Made by a program: the position numbers and the translations under genes. A stretch of 42,675 nucleotides of DNA, from assembly GCA_964397995.1 (NCBI GenBank), contig CAYNLG010000024.1, forward strand, positions 1 to 42,675, in the 5' to 3' direction. Shown here one piece after another: positions 1 to 7,241 of the stretch (position 1 is its first letter; each line of letters begins with the position of its first letter). Under the pieces are notes generated by a model. It had not been told where the DNA came from, made no database searches, and saw nothing but the letters and a program-made list of their open reading frames with translations. This stretch comes from CAYNLG01 sp964397995 (GTDB taxonomy: Bacteria; Planctomycetota; Phycisphaerae; FEN-1346).

Positions 1-1
1 G

Positions 2-523
2 ATTCGCGACCTGGAGACGGCCGAGATCGCCATTCACTCGTCGCTGACGGGCCATTTGGTCTTCTCGACCCTGCACACGAACGACGCGCCAACGTCGATC
101 ACGCGGCTCCTGGACCTGGGGCTAGCGCCGTACATGGTGACGGCGACGGTCGAGGCGATCGTCGCCCAGCGGCTCGTCCGGCGCATCTGCACCAGCTGCC
201 GCGCCGAGTTCGAGCCGACGGAGGAAATGCTGTGGGAACTGGGCCTGACGCCCGAAGAGGTGCGCGGCCGGACGTTCTACTTCGGCAAGGGTTGCGACCA
301 GTGCAACAACACCGGCTACAAGGGCCGGACGGGCATCTTCGAGATCATGCGCCTCAACGACAAGCTCCAGGACCTGATCCTCTCCGAGGCGTCCACGAAC
401 GTCATCCGGGAGGAAGCCAAGAAGCAGGGGATGCGGACACTGCGGGACAGCGGTCTGCTGGCCATCTTCGACGGCATCACCACCATCGAAGAGGTTGTCA
501 AGGCCACCATCGCGGAGCAGTGA
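2..523 (+). CDS. gspE: Type II secretion ATPase GspE/PilB-like, C-terminal part (5' end outside window)
   Basis: This is the C-terminal 173 codons of a secretion/pilus assembly ATPase, the cytoplasmic hexameric motor that drives pseudopilus growth. The open frame runs from the first bases of the window without a start, so the gene begins upstream. It opens with the Walker-B/His-box region (IRDLETAEIAIHSSLTG, then STLHTND). Next comes the family's tetracysteine zinc-binding insert, CTSC followed about 50 residues later by CDQC-NNTGYKGRTG. The closing helices end in a normal stop at 521-523. gspF starts 25 bases downstream, giving the canonical E-F-pseudopilin order. A PilB of a type IV pilus is the alternative, but the pseudopilins that follow favour type II secretion. 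The identity is secure; the system label is inferred from context. Confidence 0.93.
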   Translation: MRDLETAEIAIHSSLTGHLVFSTLHTNDAPTSITRLLDLGLAPYMVTATVEAIVAQRLVRRICTSCRAEFEPTEEMLWELGLTPEEVRGRTFYFGKGCDQCNNTGYKGRTGIFEIMRLNDKLQDLILSEASTNVIREEAKKQGMRTLRDSGLLAIFDGITTIEEVVKATIAEQ

Positions 524-548
524 GCCGCCGCACGAAGGAGTGACGCGC

Positions 549-1799
549 ATGCCGGTTTTCCAGTACGAGGCCATGGACGCCCGAGGCCAGGAGGTCCGGG
601 ACGAGGTCGAGGCCGCTTCCCAGGAAGAGGCCATCTCCAAGATCCGGGCCAAGGGCCAGTTCCCCACCCGCATCCAGGGCAAGGGCGGCAAGGCGGGCAA
701 ACGCCCCGCCGCCGCGGCCACACGCAAGAAGGGCAAGACCTTCGCCATCGGCCGCGTCGGTTCCAAGCAACTCACCATGTTCACCCGCCAGCTCTCGACC
801 CTTCAGGACGCGGGCCTGCCCATCCTCCGCAGCCTCCGCATCCTCGAGGCCCAGACCAAGCCCGGCGTCCTCCGCAACGCCCTCCAGGACATCATCGAGG
901 ACGTCGAGGCCGGCTCCACCCTCTCCGAGGCCATGGAGAAGCACCCCCGCGCCTTCGACGCCCTCTACGTCCACACCGTCCGGGCCGGCGAGGCGGGCGG
1001 CGTGCTGGACCAGATTCTCCGCAAGCTCGCCGAGTTCATGGAAAAGTCCATGGCCCTGAAGCGCCGCATCATCGGCGCCATGGTCTACCCGGCGGTTGTC
1101 ATCACCATTACCGTCATCGTCCTGGTGGGCATCATGTTCTTCATCGTGCCCAAGTTCGAGGACATCTTCTCGAAGTTCAACATCGAGGGCGGCCTGCCGG
1201 GGCCTACCCAGATGCTCATCAACGGCTCCGAGATTCTCGGCGCCCACTGGTACCTCATCCCGCTCATCCCCATCGCCGGCTGGCTCGTGCTGAAGCTCGT
1301 CAAGGCCTCCGGCCCCGGCCGCTACGCCATCGACTGGCTCAAGATGAACACGCCCATCATGGGCGGCATCGTGAACCGGACGGCCATCGCCCGTTTCTCC
1401 CGGACCTTGGGCGTCCTGATCGCCTCCGGCGTGCCCATCCTCGACGCCCTGAACATCACCCGCGAGACCGTCGGCAACGAGGTCGTCTCCAAGGCCCTCG
1501 GGAGCGTCCACGACTCCATCCGGGAGGGCGAGAGCATCGCCGGGCCGCTTCGCCAGAGCGGCGTCGTCGACCCCATCGTCGTCAACATGGTCGACGTCGG
1601 CGAGGAAACCGGCGAACTCGACGCCATGCTCCTGAAGGTCGCCGATAACTACGATGACGAGGTCGACAGCCGTGTCGGCAACCTCGTCAACGCCATGGAA
1701 CCCCTGCTGATCGTGTTCCTGGGCGGCACCATCGGGACCATCGTCATCGCCCTGTTCCTCCCGCTCGTGGACCTGATCAAGAACGTCGGCCGCGGCTGA
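549..1799 (+). CDS. gspF: Type II secretion inner-membrane platform protein GspF
   Basis: This 416-aa polytopic inner-membrane protein couples the GspE ATPase to pseudopilus assembly. An N-terminal FQYEAMDARGQEV segment is followed by a linker and two related GspF helical domains. Membrane segments are visible near residues 180-210, 235-265 and 385-410. Typical motifs include RQLSTLQDAGLP at the start of the first repeat and RTLGVLIASGVPILDAL in the second. The start at 549 is chosen because it begins the conserved MPVFQYEA and sits 8 bases after AAGGAG; an upstream in-frame ATG at 495 lies inside gspE. Length matches the family (about 400 aa). It is co-directional with gspE and four pseudopilin genes at short spacing, so a single transcript is likely. 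Confidence 0.95.
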   Translation: MPVFQYEAMDARGQEVRDEVEAASQEEAISKIRAKGQFPTRIQGKGGKAGKRPAAAATRKKGKTFAIGRVGSKQLTMFTRQLSTLQDAGLPILRSLRILEAQTKPGVLRNALQDIIEDVEAGSTLSEAMEKHPRAFDALYVHTVRAGEAGGVLDQILRKLAEFMEKSMALKRRIIGAMVYPAVVITITVIVLVGIMFFIVPKFEDIFSKFNIEGGLPGPTQMLINGSEILGAHWYLIPLIPIAGWLVLKLVKASGPGRYAIDWLKMNTPIMGGIVNRTAIARFSRTLGVLIASGVPILDALNITRETVGNEVVSKALGSVHDSIREGESIAGPLRQSGVVDPIVVNMVDVGEETGELDAMLLKVADNYDDEVDSRVGNLVNAMEPLLIVFLGGTIGTIVIALFLPLVDLIKNVGRG

Positions 1800-1823
1800 G
1801 CCCGGCCGGCGGAGGACTCCGCC

Positions 1824-2627
1824 ATGACCACCACGACACCTGCCCGTCGCGCGGCCAGCGGTTTCACTTTGGTCGAGCTCGTCATCGTCATCGGCATCAT
1901 GGGCATCCTCGTCACCCTCCTCGCGCCGACCCTCGGCAAGGCCCTGGAGATCGTCCGCAAGAACCAGACGCGCAGCATCATCCAGCAGATCGGTGTGGGC
2001 TTGGACGCCTTCTACGGCGATTTCAAGGCCCATCCGCCCACCGACGACACGCGTGGCGGCCAGACCTACTACGGGGCCGCTAACCTCGTCTACTACCTCA
2101 GCGGGCCCGCCGGCCACGGCTGGGGTACCCACGCCGGCGGCGCCATGCCCTTTGGGGGCGGCCGCGCCACCCGGGCCTACGGGCCGTACTACCTCGCCGA
2201 GGAGGACCAGATCGTCCGCGACGCCAGCGGCGTAGCCCACGGGTTCCTGGACGCCTTCGAGCCCGCCGGCATCATCGGCACCCGCTACGTCGGCCGCATC
2301 CTCTACTTCCGCCTTGCCGACGACGGCAGCGTCGACGGCACGCCCGGCGACTGGGATGAGGACAAGATGATGCAGAACTTCGCCAGCGACAACGCCCTGA
2401 TCAGCGCCCTGACCCGCACCGAGAGCGTCTACAGCACCGGCGGCGGCGGCACCCAGGACCGGACCGTCTTCTCCGGCAAACGCTACGCCCTCGTCTCCCC
2501 CGGGCCCGACCGACGTTACGGCTACGTCAAGAAGAACAACCAGGGGATCATCGTCTCGGCCCAGCCGAGCGACAGCGGCGCCTATACCGACGACATCACC
2601 AACTACGCCGGCACCGGCGCCGACTGA
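1824..2627 (+). CDS. Type II secretion pseudopilin-like protein (267 aa)
   Basis: This exported pseudopilin has a class III signal: a short basic leader ending in Gly13, then FTLVELVIVIG with Glu at +5 and a single hydrophobic helix (about 14-36). It should be cleaved and N-methylated by a prepilin peptidase and join the periplasmic pseudopilus. The C-terminal domain is longer than in GspG (about 230 residues) and ends with SPGPDRRYGYVK, resembling the GspG calcium-loop neighbourhood. It shares this plan, including PPTDD/YYLSGP-like blocks, with the next gene, so the two look like paralogues. GGAGG lies upstream of the ATG. It could be a GspG paralogue or a minor pseudopilin. The pseudopilin call is firm; the exact subunit is not. 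Confidence 0.85.
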   Translation: MTTTTPARRAASGFTLVELVIVIGIMGILVTLLAPTLGKALEIVRKNQTRSIIQQIGVGLDAFYGDFKAHPPTDDTRGGQTYYGAANLVYYLSGPAGHGWGTHAGGAMPFGGGRATRAYGPYYLAEEDQIVRDASGVAHGFLDAFEPAGIIGTRYVGRILYFRLADDGSVDGTPGDWDEDKMMQNFASDNALISALTRTESVYSTGGGGTQDRTVFSGKRYALVSPGPDRRYGYVKKNNQGIIVSAQPSDSGAYTDDITNYAGTGAD

Positions 2628-2643
2628 GCCTGGAGGACTTGCC

Positions 2644-3399
2644 ATGCCTACCCGACGTCACGCGGCCGCGGCCCGCGGCTTCACCCTCGTGGAGCTGCTC
2701 GTCGTCATGGGCATCATCGCCCTGCTGGTCTCGCTCCTGCTCCCCGCGGTCAACTATGCCTTCACCCTGGCCGCCACCCTGAAGAGCAAGCAGACCATCA
2801 ACAGCCTCTCGGTGTCCCTGGAGGCCTTCCGCGGCGACTTCGGCGCCTATCCGCCCAGCGACGACGAGCACGAGCCTGGCTTCGCCCGCAAGTACGGCTA
2901 CGTCAACCTGTCCCTGTTCCTCATGGGGCCGGACGGCCGCGGGTGGGGCGGCGGCAGCTCCGGCGGCTCCGCGGGCATGCCCTTCGATTCCGGAGGCGGC
3001 GGCGCCACCGAGCGACGCTTCGGGCCCTACTACACCAGCGAAGACCTCTCCGGGGCCCTCGGCGGCGTCTCCGACGCCTTCAAGCCCGTCAAGAAGATCC
3101 TCTACTATCGCGCCGACGAGGGGGCCCAGCACGTCTTCGACATCGCCGACAATCCCACCGACGACGCCGGCGAGTCCGGCTTCAAGGACCAGGCCCACCT
3201 CAACCTGCTGGTGATGCGCGGGACGGGGGCGGCCGCGCGGCCGGTGAACCCGAACTACGTCCTGATCAGCCCCGGCCCCGACCGGCGCTACGGCCACGTC
3301 AAGGAGACCACCGAGAGCGGTGTGGCCGGTGTCCTCGTGCCCGCCACCGTTTCCGACAACGAACGCATGTGCGATGACGTCACGAACTTCAAGTACTGA
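2644..3399 (+). CDS. Type II secretion pseudopilin-like protein (251 aa)
   Basis: The class III leader ends at Gly12, followed by FTLVELLVVMGIIALLVSLLLP with Glu at +5 and one N-terminal helix. The globular part carries PPSDD near residue 78, a Gly/Ser-rich stretch near 100-115, FGPYYTSEDL and a late SPGPDRRYG motif, all closely paralleling the preceding 267-aa pseudopilin. This points to local duplication. GGAGG precedes the ATG and the intergenic gap is 16 bases. The product would be an inner-membrane-anchored periplasmic pseudopilus subunit. Two such large paralogues next to a GspG-like gene are more than the minimal set and may represent a lineage-specific pseudopilus tip or shaft. Which Gsp letter applies cannot be decided here. 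Confidence 0.85.
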   Translation: MPTRRHAAAARGFTLVELLVVMGIIALLVSLLLPAVNYAFTLAATLKSKQTINSLSVSLEAFRGDFGAYPPSDDEHEPGFARKYGYVNLSLFLMGPDGRGWGGGSSGGSAGMPFDSGGGGATERRFGPYYTSEDLSGALGGVSDAFKPVKKILYYRADEGAQHVFDIADNPTDDAGESGFKDQAHLNLLVMRGTGAAARPVNPNYVLISPGPDRRYGHVKETTESGVAGVLVPATVSDNERMCDDVTNFKY

Positions 3400-3418
3400 G
3401 CCTGAATAGGGACCGCCG

Positions 3419-4003
3419 ATGCAAGGTCTAACCGATAGCGCGGCACGGACGGGGAAGGGCGGCTTCACGCTCATCGAACTGATGACCGTCGTCGCCATCC
3501 TCAGCATCCTCGTCGGCCTCACCGTCGCCGGCCTTCAGGCCTGGGGCGACAAGGCCGCCTACGACGCCACCGCCAGCACGCTGCGCGCAGTCAACGCGGG
3601 GCTGAGGCACTATGCCGAAGACTATGGCGGCCTGTTTCCCTGGCCGAGCGACGACCTGACTCACAACATGGGCGGCGTCGACTGGGACGCCGTCACTGGC
3701 GGGGCCCAGCCGGGCGGCGAACACCGCGAAGAGATCGCCCTGTACGGCGCCCTGACCGCCCGGCGCCGACGCGGGCCGTACTTCGGTGCGGGCAGTGACG
3801 TCACGGCCCTCGTCGAGGTCGGTACCGATAAGTACACCGTCATCGTGGACGGCTGGAAGCGGCCCCTTCGGTACGAGGCGCCCGGCGACGACGACCCGCT
3901 GCCCATCGTTACCAGCGCCGGCCGCGACGCCGAGTTCGGCACCGACGACGACATCACCGCCTTCAGCGAGACCATGATGGACGAGGCACCCGAGGAGGAC
4001 TGA
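3419..4003 (+). CDS. gspG: Major pseudopilin GspG-like protein
   Basis: A 194-aa protein with leader ending GKGG, then FTLIELMTVVAILSILVGL (Glu at +5). The C-terminus reads VTSAGRDAEFGTDDDITAFSE, the aspartate-rich loop that in GspG binds calcium and stabilises the pseudopilus shaft. A middle block (TDKYTVIVDGWKRPLRYEAP) also fits GspG, where a Trp/Pro-containing strand precedes the loop. AGGGA lies before the ATG. The stop is followed after 3 bases by the next pseudopilin start, so translation is probably coupled. This is the best candidate in the operon for the major pseudopilin; the neighbouring larger paralogues are less typical. It is somewhat longer than usual GspG (about 140 aa) because of an insertion around residues 60-110. 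Confidence 0.85.
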   Translation: MQGLTDSAARTGKGGFTLIELMTVVAILSILVGLTVAGLQAWGDKAAYDATASTLRAVNAGLRHYAEDYGGLFPWPSDDLTHNMGGVDWDAVTGGAQPGGEHREEIALYGALTARRRRGPYFGAGSDVTALVEVGTDKYTVIVDGWKRPLRYEAPGDDDPLPIVTSAGRDAEFGTDDDITAFSETMMDEAPEED

Positions 4004-4006
4004 GCC

Positions 4007-4762
4007 ATGCGAGCCAAACGCGCCTTTACGCTTACCGAACTGCTGGCCGTCCTGGGCATCATGCTCGTCATGGTTCTGGGCGCCGTCGGCGTCCTCGTGG
4101 GTCTGGCCGGCCAGATGGGCCCCGGCCGCGCCGTCAACAGCCTCCAGTCCATGGTCTATGCGGCCCGCGAAACGGCCGCCACCCGACTGACCGACGCCAA
4201 GCTCGTCTTCCGCGTCAACGACGATACGCAAGACACGATCCGCGAGGGCTCCTACGTCGCCATCTGGTACCGCAACCCCGAGAGCGACGAGTACGAGCCA
4301 CTGCCCTACATCGAGCCGGTCAACCTCGGCACCAACCTGTACGTTATCCGCCTTGGCGCCGACGACATGAGCAACATGCCCGAGCTGCACGACATCGAGT
4401 GTAACGATTGCGGCACCGAGTTCGATTTCCCCACCGGAGGCGACGCGGGTTCGCTGACGTGCACGGGGTGCGGCTCGACGAACCTCAACTACAAGCACCG
4501 CGAGCAGCAGCTCCACGAGTGGCTGACCGCCCACGTGACCGGCGGCACCCCCCCCCGCGTCCTCGCCTCCCACACCGACTTCGAGCTCACGGTCCACGCC
4601 GGCGGGCACATCGACGTCGTCGTCGACAACGAGCAGAGCCCCGACTACGCCTCCGCCGTCCCTGTGGTCTTGGTCATCGTCCAGTTCAGCGGCGGGCAGG
4701 TGCGGGGCCACGCGTACTATCCGATGAACCTGAACACGGGGACGCGGCTCGTCTTCGAGTAG
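4007..4762 (+). CDS. Pseudopilin-like protein with an embedded CxxC...CxxC knuckle
   Basis: A 251-aa protein starting MRAKRA-FTLTELLAVLGIMLVMVLG, a prepilin-type helix. The residue before the cleavage site is Ala6 instead of the usual Gly, while Glu at +5 is kept. The body resembles GspH/minor pseudopilins (PGRAVNSLQSMVYAARETAATR). Unusually it contains Cys132-x2-Cys135 and Cys152-x2-Cys155 (ECNDCGTEF ... CTGCGSTN), the layout of a zinc ribbon or rubredoxin-like knuckle, in what should be a periplasmic domain. The SD (GGAGG) overlaps the end of the previous gene, so expression is coupled. The alternative is a disulfide-stabilised loop. The pilin-like N-terminus is clear; metal binding is inferred. 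Confidence 0.8.
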   Translation: MRAKRAFTLTELLAVLGIMLVMVLGAVGVLVGLAGQMGPGRAVNSLQSMVYAARETAATRLTDAKLVFRVNDDTQDTIREGSYVAIWYRNPESDEYEPLPYIEPVNLGTNLYVIRLGADDMSNMPELHDIECNDCGTEFDFPTGGDAGSLTCTGCGSTNLNYKHREQQLHEWLTAHVTGGTPPRVLASHTDFELTVHAGGHIDVVVDNEQSPDYASAVPVVLVIVQFSGGQVRGHAYYPMNLNTGTRLVFE

Positions 4763-4765
4763 CCC

Positions 4766-4780
4766 CCCGGCGACGCCGGG
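4766..4780 (+). terminator. Short GC hairpin after the pseudopilin operon
   Basis: CCCGGC at 4766-4771, a GAC loop, then GCCGGG at 4775-4780 form a perfect 6-bp stem directly after the last pseudopilin stop. There is no T tract (CCTTGCATCC follows), so intrinsic termination is doubtful; it may only attenuate or protect the 3' end. Confidence 0.3.
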
Positions 4781-4837
4781 CCTTGCATCCGCGAGGCCGG
4801 CGCGCGACACTGGCGGCGGACACGGGAGACATCGCAC

Positions 4838-5044
4838 ATGGGTCTGCTGGGCTTCTACACGCCGGGGATCTGGGAGATCCTCATCATCGCCCTCGTCGCC
4901 CTCCTGCTTTTCGGGCGCCGCCTCCCCGAGGTCGGCCGCAGCCTGGGGCGCGGCATCGTGGAGTTCAAGAAGGGCCTGAGCGACGTGCAGGACGGCATCG
5001 ACCAGGCTGGCCGCGAAGACAAGGACGCCGACCTCAAGGGGTGA
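4838..5044 (+). CDS. tatA: Sec-independent translocase protein TatA/E-like
   Basis: This 68-aa membrane protein belongs to the twin-arginine translocase, which moves folded proteins across the inner membrane. It has the standard layout: a short periplasmic start, one hydrophobic helix (IWEILIIALVALLLF), the FGRRLPEVGRSLGRGI hinge and amphipathic helix, then a short charged tail. The SD GGGAGA lies upstream of the ATG. No tatB or tatC is nearby. The stop overlaps a GTG start of a small downstream ORF by GTGA. A metallophosphoesterase with a Tat signal is encoded antisense just downstream, a possible substrate. TatA and TatB/E cannot be separated on 68 residues alone. Confidence 0.9.
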   Translation: MGLLGFYTPGIWEILIIALVALLLFGRRLPEVGRSLGRGIVEFKKGLSDVQDGIDQAGREDKDADLKG

Positions 5045-5253
5045 CGGTGCTCGCCATCGCCAGACCGGGCCTCTTCGAAGTGCTGATTCTGGTCGTTCTC
5101 GGCCTTGGCTTCCTTGCCGTCGTGGGGGGTGCGGTGACCCTCGTGCTGGTCCTCGCTAAGCGGTCGTCCCCGCCGCCGGGCGCAGCGTCAGCGCCACCAC
5201 CTCCGGGCGGCAGTTCAGCCGCACCCCGTGAAGGTTCCCCACCCCGCGCGTGA
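5041..5253 (+). CDS. Small single-pass membrane protein overlapping tatA
   Basis: I do not recognise this 70-aa reading frame. It starts with GTG overlapping the tatA stop (GTGA), a usual sign of translational coupling. It has one strong hydrophobic segment (about residues 10-40, FEVLILVVLGLGFLAVVGG), a KR stop-transfer pair and a Pro/Ala/Ser-rich tail. The last ~100 bases overlap the 3' end of the metallophosphoesterase on the opposite strand, so either gene's end constrains the other. A chance open frame is possible in this GC-rich DNA, but the membrane segment directly behind an overlapping start argues for a real coupled gene. Confidence 0.45.
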   Translation: MTVLAIARPGLFEVLILVVLGLGFLAVVGGAVTLVLVLAKRSSPPPGAASAPPPPGGSSAAPREGSPPRA

Positions 5254-6070
5254 CGAACAGGGCCGATCCGCCCACGCGCATCAGGCCCTCGGCCCGTTCC
5301 TTGTGCCGGATGGGCAGAACCGGTGCCCCGAAGAACGGGATGCGGAATTGCCCCCCATGGGTGTGGCCGCACAGGATCGCCGCCGGCCCCACCGCGTCGA
5401 TTGCGTCGGCCCCGTCCGGGTTGTGGCAGAGGACGAGGCGCGGCTCCCCCGCCGGGACCGGCGCCAGGGCCTTCTCCGGGCGGAACCGGCCCGTGAAGAT
5501 GTCCCCGACGCCCGCGACGTGCAGGGGCTGCCCCTCGCGCTCCAGCCGCACCCCCGCGTTCTCCAGCACCCGCACCCCGGCCGCCTCCAGCGGCCCGATC
5601 ATCGGCGACGGCGGGGCGCTGCGGCCCGGCTTCAGCGGCCGCCCGACCCCGTAATCGTGGTTCCCGAGGCACGCGAAGACCCCCAGCGGGGCCTCCAGCG
5701 GCGCGAGCAGGTCGGCCGCCTCCCGGCACCGGCTGAGCGGCCCCAGCGTGGCGAAGTCCCCCGCCCCCGCAATCAGGTCCGCCCCGAGGCCCTGGAGCCG
5801 GGCCACGCTCTCGCGCAGGTACTCCGGCGCGACGTGCGGCCCGACGTGGGTGTCGCTGAAGAGGGCCACGGTCGTGCCGTCCCAGGCCGGCCCGAGACCC
5901 GGCACCGGCAGGTCCAGGCCGAGGACCCGGAGCCACGTGGGCTCAATCCATCTGGCCCAGCCGCCCGCGAACGCCGTGGCGGCCACGCTCCCGCCCACGA
6001 GCAGCATCCCGCGGCGGGTGATGCGGCGGGGCGTGCGGGCGGGCGGGTCGGCCGGTGTCGGGGCGTCCAT
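5156..6070 (-). CDS. Tat-signal metallophosphoesterase, YaeI-like
   Basis: A 304-aa calcineurin-like phosphoesterase. All metal-binding blocks are visible: FSDTHVGPH (D-x-H), GAGDFATLG (GD), LGNHDYGVG (GNHD) and CGHTHGGQFRIP (GHTHGGQ). The N-terminus carries RRITRRGMLLVGGSVAATAFAGG, a twin-arginine signal or anchor with a hydrophobic core. The protein should therefore act outside the cytoplasmic membrane, like E. coli YaeI, a Tat-signal phosphodiesterase. The start at 6070 is preferred because it places the RR motif about 15 residues in; an upstream in-frame ATG would add 24 Gly/Pro-rich residues. It lies antisense to and just downstream of tatA. The natural substrate is unknown; a role on phospholipid or cell-wall phosphoesters is only a guess. 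Confidence 0.88.
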   Translation of the reverse strand: MDAPTPADPPARTPRRITRRGMLLVGGSVAATAFAGGWARWIEPTWLRVLGLDLPVPGLGPAWDGTTVALFSDTHVGPHVAPEYLRESVARLQGLGADLIAGAGDFATLGPLSRCREAADLLAPLEAPLGVFACLGNHDYGVGRPLKPGRSAPPSPMIGPLEAAGVRVLENAGVRLEREGQPLHVAGVGDIFTGRFRPEKALAPVPAGEPRLVLCHNPDGADAIDAVGPAAILCGHTHGGQFRIPFFGAPVLPIRHKERAEGLMRVGGSALFVTRGVGNLHGVRLNCRPEVVALTLRPAAGTTA

Positions 6071-6148
6071 GGCGCCCTCAGTATACCCCGCCGGGCAGGC
6101 CTGTCCACCCCGGGGCCGACCGGCCGGGCAATGGGCCCTCAAGAGGGG

Positions 6149-6176
6149 TTGAAACCCGTTGGAAAATCATTAGAAT
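6149..6176 (+). promoter_or_regulatory. Sigma70-type promoter for the TPR/alpha-CTD gene
   Basis: TTGAAA at 6149-6154 and TAGAAT at 6171-6176 are separated by 16 bases. The AT-rich patch stands out in GC-rich surroundings. It lies 58 bases before the ATG at 6235 and after the divergent metallophosphoesterase start. Confidence 0.6.
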
Positions 6177-6234
6177 GCGGTGTCTTCGACCCCGGACCCA
6201 GTGCGTCCGCACCCCGGACGCCGATCGGAGGACC

Positions 6235-7224
6235 ATGAGCGTGGCTGACCTGATCCATGACCTCGAAGCGGCCTGCCGCCAGGGCGACGGCCAGAAGGCC
6301 CAGACCATTCTCGAGAAGTTCGGCAAGGGCGAGACCGAGACCGCCGACTACCAGTACGCCCTCGGCTACGTCCGCGAGACCCAGGGCGAGTACGAGGGCG
6401 CCATCGAGGCCTACGAGCGGGCCCTCCAGCTCGACGCCACCCACCGCGAGACCCTCTTCCGCCTGGCGTTCCTGTACGACATGCGCGGCGAAGAGCAACT
6501 CGCCATGGACTACTACAAGCAGTGCGTCCAGCAACCGCCCATCCACGAGGGGGCCCTGATCAACCTCGGCGTCCTCTACGACGACCAGGGCGACTACGAC
6601 GAGGCCATCGAGTGCTTCGAGCGGGTCCTGGCGGTGAACCCGAACCAGGCGCGGGCGCGGCTGTTCCTGCGCGACGCCGAGGCCTCCCAGGTGATGTACT
6701 ACGACGAGGAGAGCGAACGCCGCCGCGACAAGCGGAACCAGGTCCTCGAAATCCCCGTCACCGACTTCGAGCTCAGCGTCCGCAGCCGCAACTGCCTCAA
6801 GAAGATGAACATCCGGACCCTGGGCGACCTGATCCGCCACAGCGAGCAGGAACTCCTCTCGTACAAGAACTTCGGCGAGACCAGCCTCCAGGAAATCAAG
6901 GACATGCTGGCCTCCAAGGGCCTGTACCTCGGCATGGCCGTCGACCAGCCCGAAGACGAGCCCCTCGGCCTCCCCGGGCCGCGCCTCGCCTTCCCGAAGC
7001 CCGCCTCGCCCGGCGGGGCCGGGGCTCAGGTCCGCCTGGAGGATATGGAGCTTTCCGCCCGCAGCCGCAAGGCCCTCACCGACCGCCTCGGCTGCGAGAC
7101 CCTCGGCGACGTCGCCCAGCTCAGCGAGGAGAAGCTCCTGGCCTGCAAGAACTTCGGCGAGACCTCCCTGAACGAAATCCGCCAGGTCCTCCAGCGCCAT
7201 GGCCTGGACCTGGGCGAGAGCTGA
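6235..7224 (+). CDS. TPR protein with two RNA polymerase alpha-CTD-like domains
   Basis: A 329-aa soluble protein. Residues ~30-155 form about four TPR helical pairs (e.g. YQYALGYVRETQGEYEGAI, ALINLGVLYDDQGDYDEAI). Residues ~178-235 and ~265-325 are two copies of the alpha-subunit C-terminal domain fold (helix-hairpin-helix), each ending in K-NFGETSL-x-EI. The first copy keeps VRSRNCL, corresponding to R265, N268 and C269 of E. coli alpha that contact UP-element DNA, but has Thr where E. coli has K298. The second copy keeps the Arg but not the Asn/Cys. It is not the alpha subunit itself, as the assembly domain is absent. GGAGGA precedes the ATG, and a promoter lies at 6149. Similar fusions are, to my knowledge, seen in planctomycete genomes without assigned function; a transcription-coupled scaffold is my inference. 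Confidence 0.88.
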   Translation: MSVADLIHDLEAACRQGDGQKAQTILEKFGKGETETADYQYALGYVRETQGEYEGAIEAYERALQLDATHRETLFRLAFLYDMRGEEQLAMDYYKQCVQQPPIHEGALINLGVLYDDQGDYDEAIECFERVLAVNPNQARARLFLRDAEASQVMYYDEESERRRDKRNQVLEIPVTDFELSVRSRNCLKKMNIRTLGDLIRHSEQELLSYKNFGETSLQEIKDMLASKGLYLGMAVDQPEDEPLGLPGPRLAFPKPASPGGAGAQVRLEDMELSARSRKALTDRLGCETLGDVAQLSEEKLLACKNFGETSLNEIRQVLQRHGLDLGES

Positions 7225-7241
7225 CGAGCGGGCCGGATGCG

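Noticed and set aside
498..2645. Long open frame of 715 codons on the minus strand
   Set aside because: Antisense shadow of gspF and the first pseudopilin; Asp/Val/Gly-rich composition, no domain, typical of GC-rich codon bias.
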